A DNA stretch of 64,000 nt from HB2-32-21 sp041603535. Lineage in GTDB: Bacteria > Pseudomonadota > Gammaproteobacteria > Pseudomonadales > Porticoccaceae. Positions within the stretch are counted from its first letter, which is position 1. Each line of letters opens with the position of its first letter. The notes beneath the pieces were generated by a model. It searched no databases and was not told the DNA's origin. It saw nothing but the letters and a program-made list of their open reading frames with translations. Location of the stretch: positions 1-64,000 of the forward strand of contig JBFIEE010000006.1 in the NCBI GenBank assembly GCA_041603535.1, read 5' to 3'. The position numbers and the translations under genes are program-made. Positions 36,369 to 45,391 of the stretch are shown piece by piece.

Positions 36369-37507
36369 GGCGGCGATGGCGAATCGCTATTTTCCAGCGC
36401 GGGGTTTACCCTTGCTGAGGACACTGTTCCTGGCTCAGCACTTTGTGAGTGTTGTCTTGCTGCAGGCTTGCTGCCTGTTGAATTGTCTGTGGAATTGCCT
36501 GCCGAGTTGTCGCTTGAATTGTCCGAAGGAAAACGGGCCTCAAGAAAGGTCGGCCATTCCGTCTGCGGGTCAAGTTTGATATAGGCGATGCCCGGCACCC
36601 CGGTTTTGACCTTGTCGACGTGCGCCAGGAGAATGCTCGGATCGATCTTAACTTTAATGCGAAACATCAACTTTTCCCGCTCGGTACGGGTTTCCACTTC
36701 CCGAGGTGTGAACTGGGCGCGCGCAGCAACAAAGGAGACGTTTGCCGGGATGACCAGTCCGGATATGGCATCGAGGGTGATGCGCGCATCCGCGCCAATG
36801 TTGACGCGACCAGCCTCTGCGGTTGGCAGGAAAATAGTCATGTACACATCGGTCAAATCCAGCACCGTAAGAATCTTGCCCCCGGCTGGTAGAACCTCGC
36901 CGGGTTCTGCCAAACGATAAAGCACACGGCTACCCACCGGGGCCTTGAGCGTGCTGTCTGCAATGTCGGTATTGAGCCGGTCGATACGAGCTGTAGCAGC
37001 ATCGATGGTAGCAACGGACCGGCCAATTAACACCTCGGCGGCTGTCAATGCGGCCTCTGCACTTAACTTGCTCATACGATGCTGGTCCAGACGTTCTTTG
37101 GAGACATGGCCCTTTTCTACCAGCCTGAGGGATCGATTTAACTCCGCCACGGCGTAGGCCAGTTCACTTTCCCGTTGTTTAGCGATGGCCTCGGCATACT
37201 TTTTCCCTTCTTTGGCCTCGCTCAATCCGGCTGCCGCCTCTCTGAGCTGAGCCTGAAGATCGGCGCAGTCCATCTGGGCGAGCACCTGCCCGGAATCAAC
37301 CATATCGCCTTCGCTAACAAACACCTTAGCGATGCGGGCGGAATGCTTTGTCGCAATGTCGTATTCGGTAGCCTCTACACGGCCATTGCCAGCGGTGATG
37401 CCAGGGGGTAAAGCCGGCGCCTGAAATTGCCGCCACAGCAAAATCCCAGCAAGAGTTATCAGGAGCAGAATCGTCCCGCTAAATATCCGTTTTAAACCTG
37501 TTTTCAT
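36365..37507 (-). CDS. HlyD family membrane-fusion protein (YhiI-like)
   Basis: A 380-residue periplasmic adaptor: N-terminal membrane anchor (IFSGTILLLITLAGILLW), biotinyl-lipoyl halves (RIAKVFVSEGDMVDSGQVLAQMD and LKAPVGSRVLYRLAEPGEVL), a coiled-coil hairpin (~res 85-170) and a beta-barrel. The C-terminus is an unusual Ser/Asn/Asp/Thr-rich tail with repeated SDNS, AGNS and TDNS units (~res 328-345). First gene of the operon with the RbbA-like protein and permease. Confidence 0.9.
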   Translation of the reverse strand: MKTGLKRIFSGTILLLITLAGILLWRQFQAPALPPGITAGNGRVEATEYDIATKHSARIAKVFVSEGDMVDSGQVLAQMDCADLQAQLREAAAGLSEAKEGKKYAEAIAKQRESELAYAVAELNRSLRLVEKGHVSKERLDQHRMSKLSAEAALTAAEVLIGRSVATIDAATARIDRLNTDIADSTLKAPVGSRVLYRLAEPGEVLPAGGKILTVLDLTDVYMTIFLPTAEAGRVNIGADARITLDAISGLVIPANVSFVAARAQFTPREVETRTEREKLMFRIKVKIDPSILLAHVDKVKTGVPGIAYIKLDPQTEWPTFLEARFPSDNSSDNSAGNSTDNSTGSKPAARQHSQSAEPGTVSSARVNPALENSDSPSPP

Positions 37508-38359
37508 GAGTAAAGTAATTCTCCTGCCAGAGACTGCTTTTTTTCTGAAGGATAGTGCTCCAAGTAGTACTGCTTCTAAAAAGATGAGGTCTTTAAGTAG
37601 TAAAAGCCCTAAACAGCGGTGCTATGGAAAGCTTAATGCTTTTGAAGCGCCAATATTTATGAAATTTGAACCGCTTTGAACTTCCTTCATCAGGGGACGG
37701 TTATGTTCGGCGAATTGTCCTGTCAACCTTAGTTGATCAATGCCGGCAAAACTACAGATCGAAGTCTAGCAGGTGTTTGTAAAGTTAAGTTGAGAGTAAT
37801 CAATCAGATGGTGGTTAGCTGCAGTCAGGATTGAGAATGTTGTTGGCGTCTGATGCCGGTTGCCAGTGTGGCTTGGAAAAATGTGCCGCTGAATAAATCG
37901 AGATTTGATCTATTTTTATACTAGCCTTGAACAGTTCGCAGTTAAATCCTTCTTCCGGCCAAGTTAATAACCCCCCCGCAATTGGCTATGCTTAAACCGG
38001 TCGAAGTTAGTGTTGGCAAGTCAGCGTATGCAAATTGGCGGGCAAATCGGAATGCCACGATATCGGTATAGTCCCTCCCCAGTCCCCAAAATTTTGTCCA
38101 GTATTCGACCGTCCGTTGCAAGATCGGCGCGGTGTCTTTGGTTGAGAACCGCCTCGGCAGGTTGTTCCTTTAAAGCGGCTCGTGATGTCGACCGCAACAC
38201 TGGCGCTGTCAACGCGATTGTTGCGCACACAACGTACCCGAAGCGTCGGAAGCAGCGGGACGAAGGCCTTGTTGTTAGCTCGATCAGTGGGTCAGGAGTT
38301 TAAACTGGCAGATCAAATGGGGGTGCTCAATCTGCCAGTCTGTAAATTTGCTGCGTGTA
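37508..38359. other. 852-bp gap
   Basis: No credible gene. Short frames (such as 38010-38303 on +, 38021-38230 on minus) have no recognisable domain and lack good ribosome sites. The left half (37508-37980) looks AT-richer than its flanks and upstream of the HlyD operon. An inverted repeat lies at 38304-38339. It may be an eroded gene or an operon regulatory region. Confidence 0.5.
38304..38339 (-). terminator. inverted repeat downstream of the fadB-like gene
   Basis: ACTGGCAGAT (38304-38313) and ATCTGCCAGT (38330-38339) are perfectly complementary over 10 bp with a 16-nt loop, 20 bp beyond the minus-strand stop. On that strand only TTTAAA follows, so it is a weak terminator candidate or a protein-binding or 3'-end stability hairpin. 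Confidence 0.45.
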
Positions 38360-40450
38360 TTAGATTTCCGGGTCGTAAAACCCCTTGCCTGCTTTCGCCA
38401 GTTTTTCGAGCAAAGGTGCTGGCTGCCAGTAATGCTCGCCAAACTGCTCGGCATATTTCAGGTAGGCCTCATAAATGTTTTTCAGCCCGATCTGGTCGGC
38501 CCAGAACATGGGGCCGCCCTTGTAGGCGGGGAAGCCGTAGCCGTTGATCCAGATAATGTCGATATCCAGGGGTCGGGCGGCGATGCCTTCTTCCAGAATT
38601 TTCGCGCCTTCGTTAATCATCGGGTACATGCAGCGTTCCAGTATTTCCTGGTCCGAGATCTGCCGTTGTTCGATGCCGGCATCTTTGGCGCACTGGGCGA
38701 TCAGGTTTTTAACGATGGGGTCGGGGATCGGTGTGCGACCATCCTCGTAAAGATATATGCCGGCTTTCGTCTTCTGCCCGTGACGGCCCAACTCGACAAT
38801 TTTGTCTATCCACACCGAGTCGCGTTGTTCGACCTTGCCGGCTTTACGACGCTCTTCTCTGACCTTGTAGCCAACATCGAGGCCGGCCATATCCGCCATG
38901 GTGAAGGGCCCCATGGGAAAGCCAAAGTCGAACAGGACTTTGTCAATCTGTTCCGGCGTGGCGCCTTCTTCCACCAGAAAAGCCGATTCGCGGGTGCGGG
39001 CGTGGAGCATGCGGTTGCCGACGAAACCGTCGCAAACACCGACCAGAGCACCGATTTTGCCAATACGCTTTGACAGGTCCATGACCGTGGCTATGACGTC
39101 ATCGGCAGTACGTTTGCCGCGGACATTTTCCAGCAGACGCATGACGTTAGCGGGGCTGAAAAAATGCATGCCGATAACATCCTGGGGCCTGCTGGTGACG
39201 CTGGCAATTTCATCGACATCAAGTGTCGAGGTGTTGGTGGCGAGAATGGCGCCTTGCTTGCAGGTTTTGTCGAGAGTTTTGAACACTTCTTTCTTAACAT
39301 CCATATTTTCAAACACGGCTTCAATGACGATATCCACATCCTTGATGTCATCGTAGGAGGTGGTCGGCTCAATCAGGGCCATGCGCTGTGCTACATCAGC
39401 CTGGGTAATACGGCCTTTTTTAGCGGTGTTTTCGTAGTTGCCGCGAATAACTGCGAGACCTCTGTCGAGAAATTCCTGCTTTATTTCCAGCAGTTTGACG
39501 GGAATGCCGGCGTTGGCGAAGTTCATGGCGATACCGCCGCCCATGGTGCCGGCACCGATAATGGCTGCGGTTTTAATGGCGCGTTTAGCGGTATCACGAG
39601 GCAGGCCGGGTACTTTGGCGACCTCCCGTTCGGCAAAAAAGATATGGCGTTGAGCGGCAGATTCAGAGGAGTTCATCAACTCCATAAAGAGTTCCTGTTC
39701 GCGCGCCATGCCTGCATCGAAAGGCAGTTCAAAAGCGGCGCGAATGCATTTGATGATATGAAAGGGTGCTAAAAAGCCGCGCTGCTTGCGGGCTATACCT
39801 TTCTCGTAATTGTCGAAGATTTCCGGGTTGACAGTCTCAGGTGTGATATCTCGGATGGCGCGAGGCCCGGTACCGTTCGCGACCAGTTTTTCTGCATAGG
39901 CGATGGCAGCGGTCAGCAGGTCGCCATCAACGATGTCATCGATAATGCCCAGCTGCTTGGCCTGAGCTGCTGGTACATGTCCGCCACCGACAATGAGTTC
40001 TAATGCGGCTTCTGCCCCGACCAGTCGAGGTAGTCTCTGTGTGCCGCCAGCGCCGGGCAGCAGGCCGAGGTTCACTTCAGGCAGGCCGACAAGGGCGGTG
40101 GGAACCGCGATGCGGTAATGACATCCCAGCGCCACTTCGAGTCCGCCGCCGAGCGCCGTCCCGTGAATGGCGGCAACGATGGGTTTGTTTGCAGTTTCCA
40201 TGGTGCCGATCACCGGGACCAGACCTGGTTCTCCCATGCCGGTGGCAAATTCCTTGATGTCTGCGCCCGCAATAAACGTGCGACCCTCACAAATGAGCAC
40301 GATGGCCTGAACGCTGTCGTCAGCCAGCAAACTGTCGACGGATTCTTTGAGTCCGGCGCGCACCGATTGGCAGAGGGCGTTAACCGGCGGGTTGTTAACT
40401 TTGATGAGGCCAATGGCGCCCTGTTTGGAAAAGCTGACGGTGTCGGACAT
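38360..40450 (-). CDS. bifunctional enoyl-CoA hydratase / 3-hydroxyacyl-CoA dehydrogenase
   Basis: A 696-residue fatty-acid beta-oxidation enzyme. N-terminal crotonase domain (~1-190: FIAGADIKEF oxyanion hole, GTALGGGLEVALGCHYRIA, LPEVNLGLLPGAGGTQRLPR), then NAD-binding domain (AAIIGAGTMGGGIAMNFANAG, ~res 295-475; HFFSPANVMRLLE with the catalytic His) and C-terminal 3HCDH domain (FVGNRMLHAR). Length and order fit the peroxisomal-type/FadJ-like group. No thiolase neighbour. A ribosome site (GAGAGGAA) precedes the ATG. Confidence 0.95.
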   Translation of the reverse strand: MSDTVSFSKQGAIGLIKVNNPPVNALCQSVRAGLKESVDSLLADDSVQAIVLICEGRTFIAGADIKEFATGMGEPGLVPVIGTMETANKPIVAAIHGTALGGGLEVALGCHYRIAVPTALVGLPEVNLGLLPGAGGTQRLPRLVGAEAALELIVGGGHVPAAQAKQLGIIDDIVDGDLLTAAIAYAEKLVANGTGPRAIRDITPETVNPEIFDNYEKGIARKQRGFLAPFHIIKCIRAAFELPFDAGMAREQELFMELMNSSESAAQRHIFFAEREVAKVPGLPRDTAKRAIKTAAIIGAGTMGGGIAMNFANAGIPVKLLEIKQEFLDRGLAVIRGNYENTAKKGRITQADVAQRMALIEPTTSYDDIKDVDIVIEAVFENMDVKKEVFKTLDKTCKQGAILATNTSTLDVDEIASVTSRPQDVIGMHFFSPANVMRLLENVRGKRTADDVIATVMDLSKRIGKIGALVGVCDGFVGNRMLHARTRESAFLVEEGATPEQIDKVLFDFGFPMGPFTMADMAGLDVGYKVREERRKAGKVEQRDSVWIDKIVELGRHGQKTKAGIYLYEDGRTPIPDPIVKNLIAQCAKDAGIEQRQISDQEILERCMYPMINEGAKILEEGIAARPLDIDIIWINGYGFPAYKGGPMFWADQIGLKNIYEAYLKYAEQFGEHYWQPAPLLEKLAKAGKGFYDPEI

Positions 40451-40495
40451 GGTGGTTCCTCTCTGTAATCTGACCTGGGAAGGTGATGTGGCGAT

Positions 40496-40786
40496 TTAAT
40501 TATAGACTTTGAGTGCATCGACGTAGTTTTGCGCTCGCTCATGGACAGTAATAATGTCGAGCAGCGTTTTTCCGTCGGGATTGGTTGCATGAATGTTGCG
40601 ACCCCGATCCCTGAAGAATTTCAGAAAGGTCTCGAAATTTTCGGCTTTCATGCCACGGTAGGCTTTTTCGAGTACGTGAAAGTCGGGGTCGACGCCCGCC
40701 GGTGCTTCGAATTCGAGAAAGGTGAGGATGCGTTCGTCGTCAAATATTTCGCCGAGAACTTTCTGTTTGTCTTTACGTATTGCCAT
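40496..40786 (-). CDS. PA4642-family protein
   Basis: A 96-residue acidic/basic soluble protein (KVLGEIFDDERILTFLEFEAP, YRGMKAENFETFLKFF, GRNIHATNPDGKTLLDII) matching the small conserved family named after Pseudomonas PA4642. The function is unknown. Its presence points to a Pseudomonas/Cellvibrio-related lineage. AAGG precedes the ATG. Confidence 0.85.
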   Translation of the reverse strand: MAIRKDKQKVLGEIFDDERILTFLEFEAPAGVDPDFHVLEKAYRGMKAENFETFLKFFRDRGRNIHATNPDGKTLLDIITVHERAQNYVDALKVYN

Positions 40787-40825
40787 GAGCTGACCTTAAA
40801 CACTTCGGTGAGTGTTGACCTAAAC

Positions 40826-42274
40826 CTAAAGTAAGTTGTTGAGTTTTTGCAGAAGGATTTCGTTAACCTGCTGGGGGTTGGCCTGACCCTTTGACGCTTT
40901 CATGATCTGGCCGACAAAGTAGCCCAGCATTTTTGGTCGTTTAGTTTCATCCGCGTTGCGATAATTATTCACCTGCGCGGTGCTGCTAGCGATAACTTGT
41001 TCGACCAGGGCCTCGATCGCCCCTGCATCGGAAACCTGTTTGAGTCCCCGCGTCGCAATGATTGCATCGGGTTCACCCTCGCCGTTCCACATGGCTTCGA
41101 AGACTTCGCGCGCCATGTTGTTGGAAATGGTGTGGTCGCGAATGCGCTGAATCAGGGCGCCGAGCTGTTCGGCGCTCACCGCGCTGTGTTGAATTGGCTG
41201 GCCCGTGCTGTTGAGTTGGGCGGCTAGCTCGCCCATGACCCAGTTGGCGGCGAGCTTGGCATCGCCACAGATCGCCGCTGTGGTTTCGAAGTAGCGGGCG
41301 GTAGCGGCATCGTCACTGAGCACGCGGGCATCGTAATCGGAGAGCTGGTACTGCTCAGCAAACCGCGCGCGGCGAGGTTCGGGTAACTCTGGCATCGACC
41401 GGCGGATGGCATCAATATAGATTTGGTCAATGACAACCGGGAGTAGATCGGGACAGGGAAAATAGCGGTAGTCGTTGGCTTCTTCCTTGCTGCGCATTGA
41501 GCGGGCGGTATCGGTATCACCGTCGTAGAGCCGGGTTTCCTGGAGAACGGTGCCGCCGTCCTCGATAACTTCAATTTGTCGCGACACCTCTTTTGCGATG
41601 GCCTGCTCCATGAACCTGAATGAGTTGAGGTTCTTGGTTTCGGTTCGTGTGCCCAGGGCTTCGCCCGGACGACGTACCGAGACGTTGACGTCAAAGCGCA
41701 TGGAGCCCTCTGACATTTCGCCATCACAAATTCCCAGCGAGGTAACAATGGCGTGGAGTTTTTTGGCAAATGCCACCGCTTCGTCGGCAGAGCGCAGATC
41801 CGGTTCGGAGACGATTTCAATCAGCGGTGTACCGGCCCGGTTAAGATCGATGCCCGACATGCCGTGGAAATCCTCGTGCAGGGATTTGCCCGCGTCCTCT
41901 TCCAGGTGGGCGTGATGGAGACGAATAGTTTTGTTGGTGCCATCGGCGAGCTGAATGTCGATGTGACCACCGACCACGATCGGCCGTGCGAGTTGGGTGG
42001 TCTGGTAACCTTTGGGGAGGTCGGGATAGAAATAATTTTTCCGTTCAAAAGCGGAAACCGCGCTGATCTGGCCGTTGATGGCCACGCCAAACAGCACCGC
42101 CATGCGCAGGGCTGCTTCGTTCAGCACGGGCAAAGTGCCGGGCATTGCGAGGTCAAGGGCGCAGGCCTGGACGTTGGGTTCCGCGCCAAACGTAGTGCTG
42201 GCGCCGGAAAAAATTTTGGTTTTGGTGGCCAGTTGCGTATGCACTTCCAGGCCGATAACAGTTTCCCATGTCAT
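40826..42274 (-). CDS. gatB: Asp-tRNA(Asn)/Glu-tRNA(Gln) amidotransferase subunit B
   Basis: 482 residues. WETVIGLEVHTQL at the N-terminus, YFYPDLPKGYQTTQ, and the C-terminal YqeY-like helical domain are standard. GatB carries the kinase/transamidase site that amidates mischarged Glu-tRNA(Gln) or Asp-tRNA(Asn). Third gene of gatC-gatA-gatB, 18 bp after gatA. Confidence 0.98.
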   Translation of the reverse strand: MTWETVIGLEVHTQLATKTKIFSGASTTFGAEPNVQACALDLAMPGTLPVLNEAALRMAVLFGVAINGQISAVSAFERKNYFYPDLPKGYQTTQLARPIVVGGHIDIQLADGTNKTIRLHHAHLEEDAGKSLHEDFHGMSGIDLNRAGTPLIEIVSEPDLRSADEAVAFAKKLHAIVTSLGICDGEMSEGSMRFDVNVSVRRPGEALGTRTETKNLNSFRFMEQAIAKEVSRQIEVIEDGGTVLQETRLYDGDTDTARSMRSKEEANDYRYFPCPDLLPVVIDQIYIDAIRRSMPELPEPRRARFAEQYQLSDYDARVLSDDAATARYFETTAAICGDAKLAANWVMGELAAQLNSTGQPIQHSAVSAEQLGALIQRIRDHTISNNMAREVFEAMWNGEGEPDAIIATRGLKQVSDAGAIEALVEQVIASSTAQVNNYRNADETKRPKMLGYFVGQIMKASKGQANPQQVNEILLQKLNNLL

Positions 42275-42292
42275 GGTGGTGTCAGTCCTCTC

Positions 42293-43747
42293 TTACTCAA
42301 TACCTGGCGCACAGCGTTGATGCCAGTCGCTGACCTGTTGATAGCGGTGAGCCACATTAAGCATCCGGGCTTCGTCGAAGTAATTGCCGATTAACTGCAG
42401 GCCGACGGGTTTGTCATCGACCATACCACAGGGTATCGACATGCCGGGCAGGCCGGCCAGGTTGGTGGCAATGGTGTAAATGTCTTCCAGGTACATGGCG
42501 ACCGGATTATCGCCCTTGGCGCCAAACTTGAAGGCGGGATTAGGGCAGGTGGGCCCGGCGATGAGGTCGACATCGGCAAAGGCAGTGACAAAATCCTCCT
42601 TGATTAACCGACGCACCTGCATGGCCTTGTTGTAGTAAGCGTCGTAGTATCCGGCGGACAGACAATAGGCACCGACCAGAATTCGCCGTTTGACCTCATT
42701 GCCAAAGCCCTCGGCGCGGCTGCGCATGTACATATCGCGCAGGTCGGCCGGGTTCTCGCAGCGGTAGCCGTAGCGGACACCGTCAAAGCGTGACAGATTG
42801 GCAGAGGCTTCGGCGGGTGCGATGACGTAATAGGCTGGCACTGACAGGTGTGAGTGGGGCAGGCTGATTTCTTTCAGGTTGGCACCCAGGTTTTCAAGTT
42901 CTTTTAGCGCCTCGCGAACGGCCTGCTCTGTTGCGGGGTTTAATCCCGCCTCGAAATACTCGGTGGGGATACCGATCGTCAGCCCGGCAATGTCCGCATT
43001 TAACGTTGCAGTGTAGTCCGGAATGGGGCGGTCTAAAGACGTCGAATCTTTGGGGTCGAAGCTGGCCATCACGTTTAGCAGCAAGGCAATATCTTCTGCG
43101 GTGCGTGCCATTGGACCGCCCTGGTCTAGGCTTGAGGCAAAGGCGATCATGCCCCAGCGTGACACCCGCCCGTAAGTGGGCTTAAGTCCGGTGATGCCGC
43201 ACAGTGCAGCGGGCTGACGAATGGAGCCGCCGGTGTCGGTGGCAGTTGCGGCAGGCACCATACGGGCAGCGACAGCTGTTGCGGAGCCACCCGACGAACC
43301 GCCGGGTACGCAGGTGATGTCCCAGGGATTCCTGACGGGGCCGTAATAACTGGTTTCATTGGACGAACCCATGGCGAATTCGTCCATATTGGTTTTGCCT
43401 AATACCACGGCACCAGCGGCTGCGAAATTCGCCACGACGGTGGCATTGTATGGCGGTATGAAGTTGTCGAGCATCAAAGATCCGCAGCTGGTGCGTATGC
43501 CCTGAGTGCAGAAAATATCCTTGTGGGCAATCGGCAGCCCGCATAGCGAGGGGGCGTTTCCGGCTGCTATATGTTTATCCGCCTGCGCTGCCTGGCGGAG
43601 TGCGCTTTCCTTGCAAACACTAACAAAGCTGTTGAAACCCTTGTCCAGGGTGTCAATGCGCCCGATAAAATGCTGGGTTAATTCGGCACTGGAAAAATCG
43701 CCATTGGCCAGGCCAGTACGAAGTTCGGCCAGGGTTTTGTTGTGCAT
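42293..43747 (-). CDS. gatA: Asp-tRNA(Asn)/Glu-tRNA(Gln) amidotransferase subunit A
   Basis: 484-residue amidase-signature subunit that frees ammonia from glutamine. The Lys in LPIAHKDIF and the two serines in GGSSGGSATAVAARM and TDTGGSIRQPA make up the Ser-cisSer-Lys triad. Middle gene of gatCAB. Confidence 0.98.
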   Translation of the reverse strand: MHNKTLAELRTGLANGDFSSAELTQHFIGRIDTLDKGFNSFVSVCKESALRQAAQADKHIAAGNAPSLCGLPIAHKDIFCTQGIRTSCGSLMLDNFIPPYNATVVANFAAAGAVVLGKTNMDEFAMGSSNETSYYGPVRNPWDITCVPGGSSGGSATAVAARMVPAATATDTGGSIRQPAALCGITGLKPTYGRVSRWGMIAFASSLDQGGPMARTAEDIALLLNVMASFDPKDSTSLDRPIPDYTATLNADIAGLTIGIPTEYFEAGLNPATEQAVREALKELENLGANLKEISLPHSHLSVPAYYVIAPAEASANLSRFDGVRYGYRCENPADLRDMYMRSRAEGFGNEVKRRILVGAYCLSAGYYDAYYNKAMQVRRLIKEDFVTAFADVDLIAGPTCPNPAFKFGAKGDNPVAMYLEDIYTIATNLAGLPGMSIPCGMVDDKPVGLQLIGNYFDEARMLNVAHRYQQVSDWHQRCAPGIE

Positions 43748-43814
43748 CCTGTCTCCTGATGTAAGCCGGGGGAGGTAGTCTGTGAGATGGCAGACTTTTA
43801 CTCGTCCAGACTGC

Positions 43815-44102
43815 TTAGTCGATTACCTTGGGTACCAGATACAGGCCGTTTTCAGCGACTGGGGCCAGCGCCAGAAATTCGTCTCGGTGGTTGGTTTCAG
43901 TCACCTCATCCTTGCGCAGCCGTTGCGTGGCGTCCAGCGGATTTGCCAGCGGTGCTACATGGCTGGTGTCTACCGTTTGCAACTGGTCCACCAACGTCAA
44001 TACGTCGTTGATGCTGCGGATGGTTGACTCGACATTTTCCTCGGTAATGGCGATGCGGGCCAGTTCGGCCAGTTTTTCGATATCAGCTCTGTCTACGGAC
44101 AT
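43815..44102 (-). CDS. gatC: Asp-tRNA(Asn)/Glu-tRNA(Gln) amidotransferase subunit C
   Basis: A 95-residue stabilising subunit of GatCAB (EKLAELARIAITEENVES, LRKDEVTETNHRDEFLALAP, GLYLVPKVI). ATG at 44102 matches the family length; a longer frame from 44174 runs into the divergent promoter region. First gene of the gat operon, divergent from mreB. Confidence 0.95.
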   Translation of the reverse strand: MSVDRADIEKLAELARIAITEENVESTIRSINDVLTLVDQLQTVDTSHVAPLANPLDATQRLRKDEVTETNHRDEFLALAPVAENGLYLVPKVID

Positions 44103-44257
44103 GGTATAGTGGGTCTTTCCTGAAAGTCTTCGAAGGCGGCGTAAGGTACCACATTTACACCTTGCCCTGAACACCCGCCATTGTTAGAGTCGAGGGTTAA
44201 ATATTGAGTAGTGATAGTCCTGCGACGCGGGCGTTTTGGAAAGGAAAAGTTCACTAA
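44103..44257. promoter_or_regulatory. gatC / mreB divergent promoter region
   Basis: 155 bp between the divergent gatCAB and mre operons, the conserved arrangement in Pseudomonas-like genomes. AAGGAAAAG at about 44240 is the mreB ribosome site. Individual promoter boxes were not assigned with confidence. Confidence 0.5.
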
Positions 44258-45292
44258 ATGTTGAAGCGGTTGCGCGGGTTTTTCTCTAATGACCTGTCCA
44301 TTGATCTGGGCACGGCAAATACTCTGATATATGTGCATGGCAAGGGCATTGTTCTCAATGAACCCTCTGTCGTGGCCATACGGCACCATCACGGCCAGAA
44401 AACCGTCGAGGCGGTCGGCGTTGAAGCGAAACGCATGCTGGGGCGAACACCAGGCAATATCAGCGCGATTAGACCGTTAAAAGACGGCGTAATTGCCGAT
44501 TTCCAGGTGACGGAAAAGATGTTGCAGCACTTCATTAAAAAAGTGCATTCACACCGGCTTGTTCCACCCAGTCCGCGAGTGCTGGTGTGCGTTCCCTGTC
44601 TGGCCACTGAGGTAGAGAAGCGGGCTATCCGTGAGTCAACTGAGGGTGCAGGTGCTCGTGTCGTCTATCTGATCGAAGAGCCTATGGCTGCGGCCATTGG
44701 CGCGGGGCTGCCCGTCGAGGAAGCCTGCGGTTCCATGGTGGTCGATATCGGTGGCGGCACTACAGAAATTGCGATCCTGTCGCTCAATGGTGTGGTTTAT
44801 TCGGATTCGATTCGGATGGGCGGTGATCGCTTTGACGAGGCTATTTCAAACTATGTGCGGCGTCGCTATGGGTCGATAATAGGCGACACCACTGCTGAGC
44901 GGATCAAAATGGAGATCGGCAGTGCCTATCCGGGCAAGGAGCTGAGGGAAATAGATGTACGAGGACGTAATCTTGCGGAAGGCGTGCCCAAGCAGTTTAC
45001 GCTCAACAGCGATGAGATACTGGAATCTCTGCAGGAACCCCTGGCAGCTATTGTTCAGGCGGTCAAGCGGGTGTTGGAGCAGTCGCCACCTGAGCTGGCC
45101 TCTGATATTGCCGAGACCGGTATCGTATTGACGGGTGGTGGTGCCCTGTTAAAAGGCCTCGACTTGCTGTTAACTCACGAAACCGGTTTGCCGGTGATCG
45201 TGGCTGACGAGCCACTGACCTGTGTGGCCCGCGGCGGTGGTAAGGCCTTGCAAATGATGGACAAGAAGCACCTCGACATATTGGCTTCATAG
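44258..45292 (+). CDS. mreB: rod shape-determining protein MreB
   Basis: A 344-residue bacterial actin directing lateral wall synthesis. Phosphate loops LSIDLGTANTLIYV and VVDIGGGTTEIAI, adenosine motif VLTGGGALLKGLD, and an N-terminal amphipathic membrane anchor (MLKRLRGFF) are present. First of mreBCD-maf-rng-yhdP. Confidence 0.99.
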   Translation: MLKRLRGFFSNDLSIDLGTANTLIYVHGKGIVLNEPSVVAIRHHHGQKTVEAVGVEAKRMLGRTPGNISAIRPLKDGVIADFQVTEKMLQHFIKKVHSHRLVPPSPRVLVCVPCLATEVEKRAIRESTEGAGARVVYLIEEPMAAAIGAGLPVEEACGSMVVDIGGGTTEIAILSLNGVVYSDSIRMGGDRFDEAISNYVRRRYGSIIGDTTAERIKMEIGSAYPGKELREIDVRGRNLAEGVPKQFTLNSDEILESLQEPLAAIVQAVKRVLEQSPPELASDIAETGIVLTGGGALLKGLDLLLTHETGLPVIVADEPLTCVARGGGKALQMMDKKHLDILAS

Positions 45293-45391
45293 TAAAATAA
45301 TAGCTTCGCGAAACCTTTTTCTGGCAACCCAATGGTTCCATTAAAGTTACTTTAGTAGTTAACAATTATTCTTTGACCCCGAGGCTGCGCG

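Noticed and set aside
38010..38303. 97-codon + strand ORF in the 850-bp gap
   Set aside because: No ribosome site, low-complexity composition and no domain; not strong enough to call a gene.
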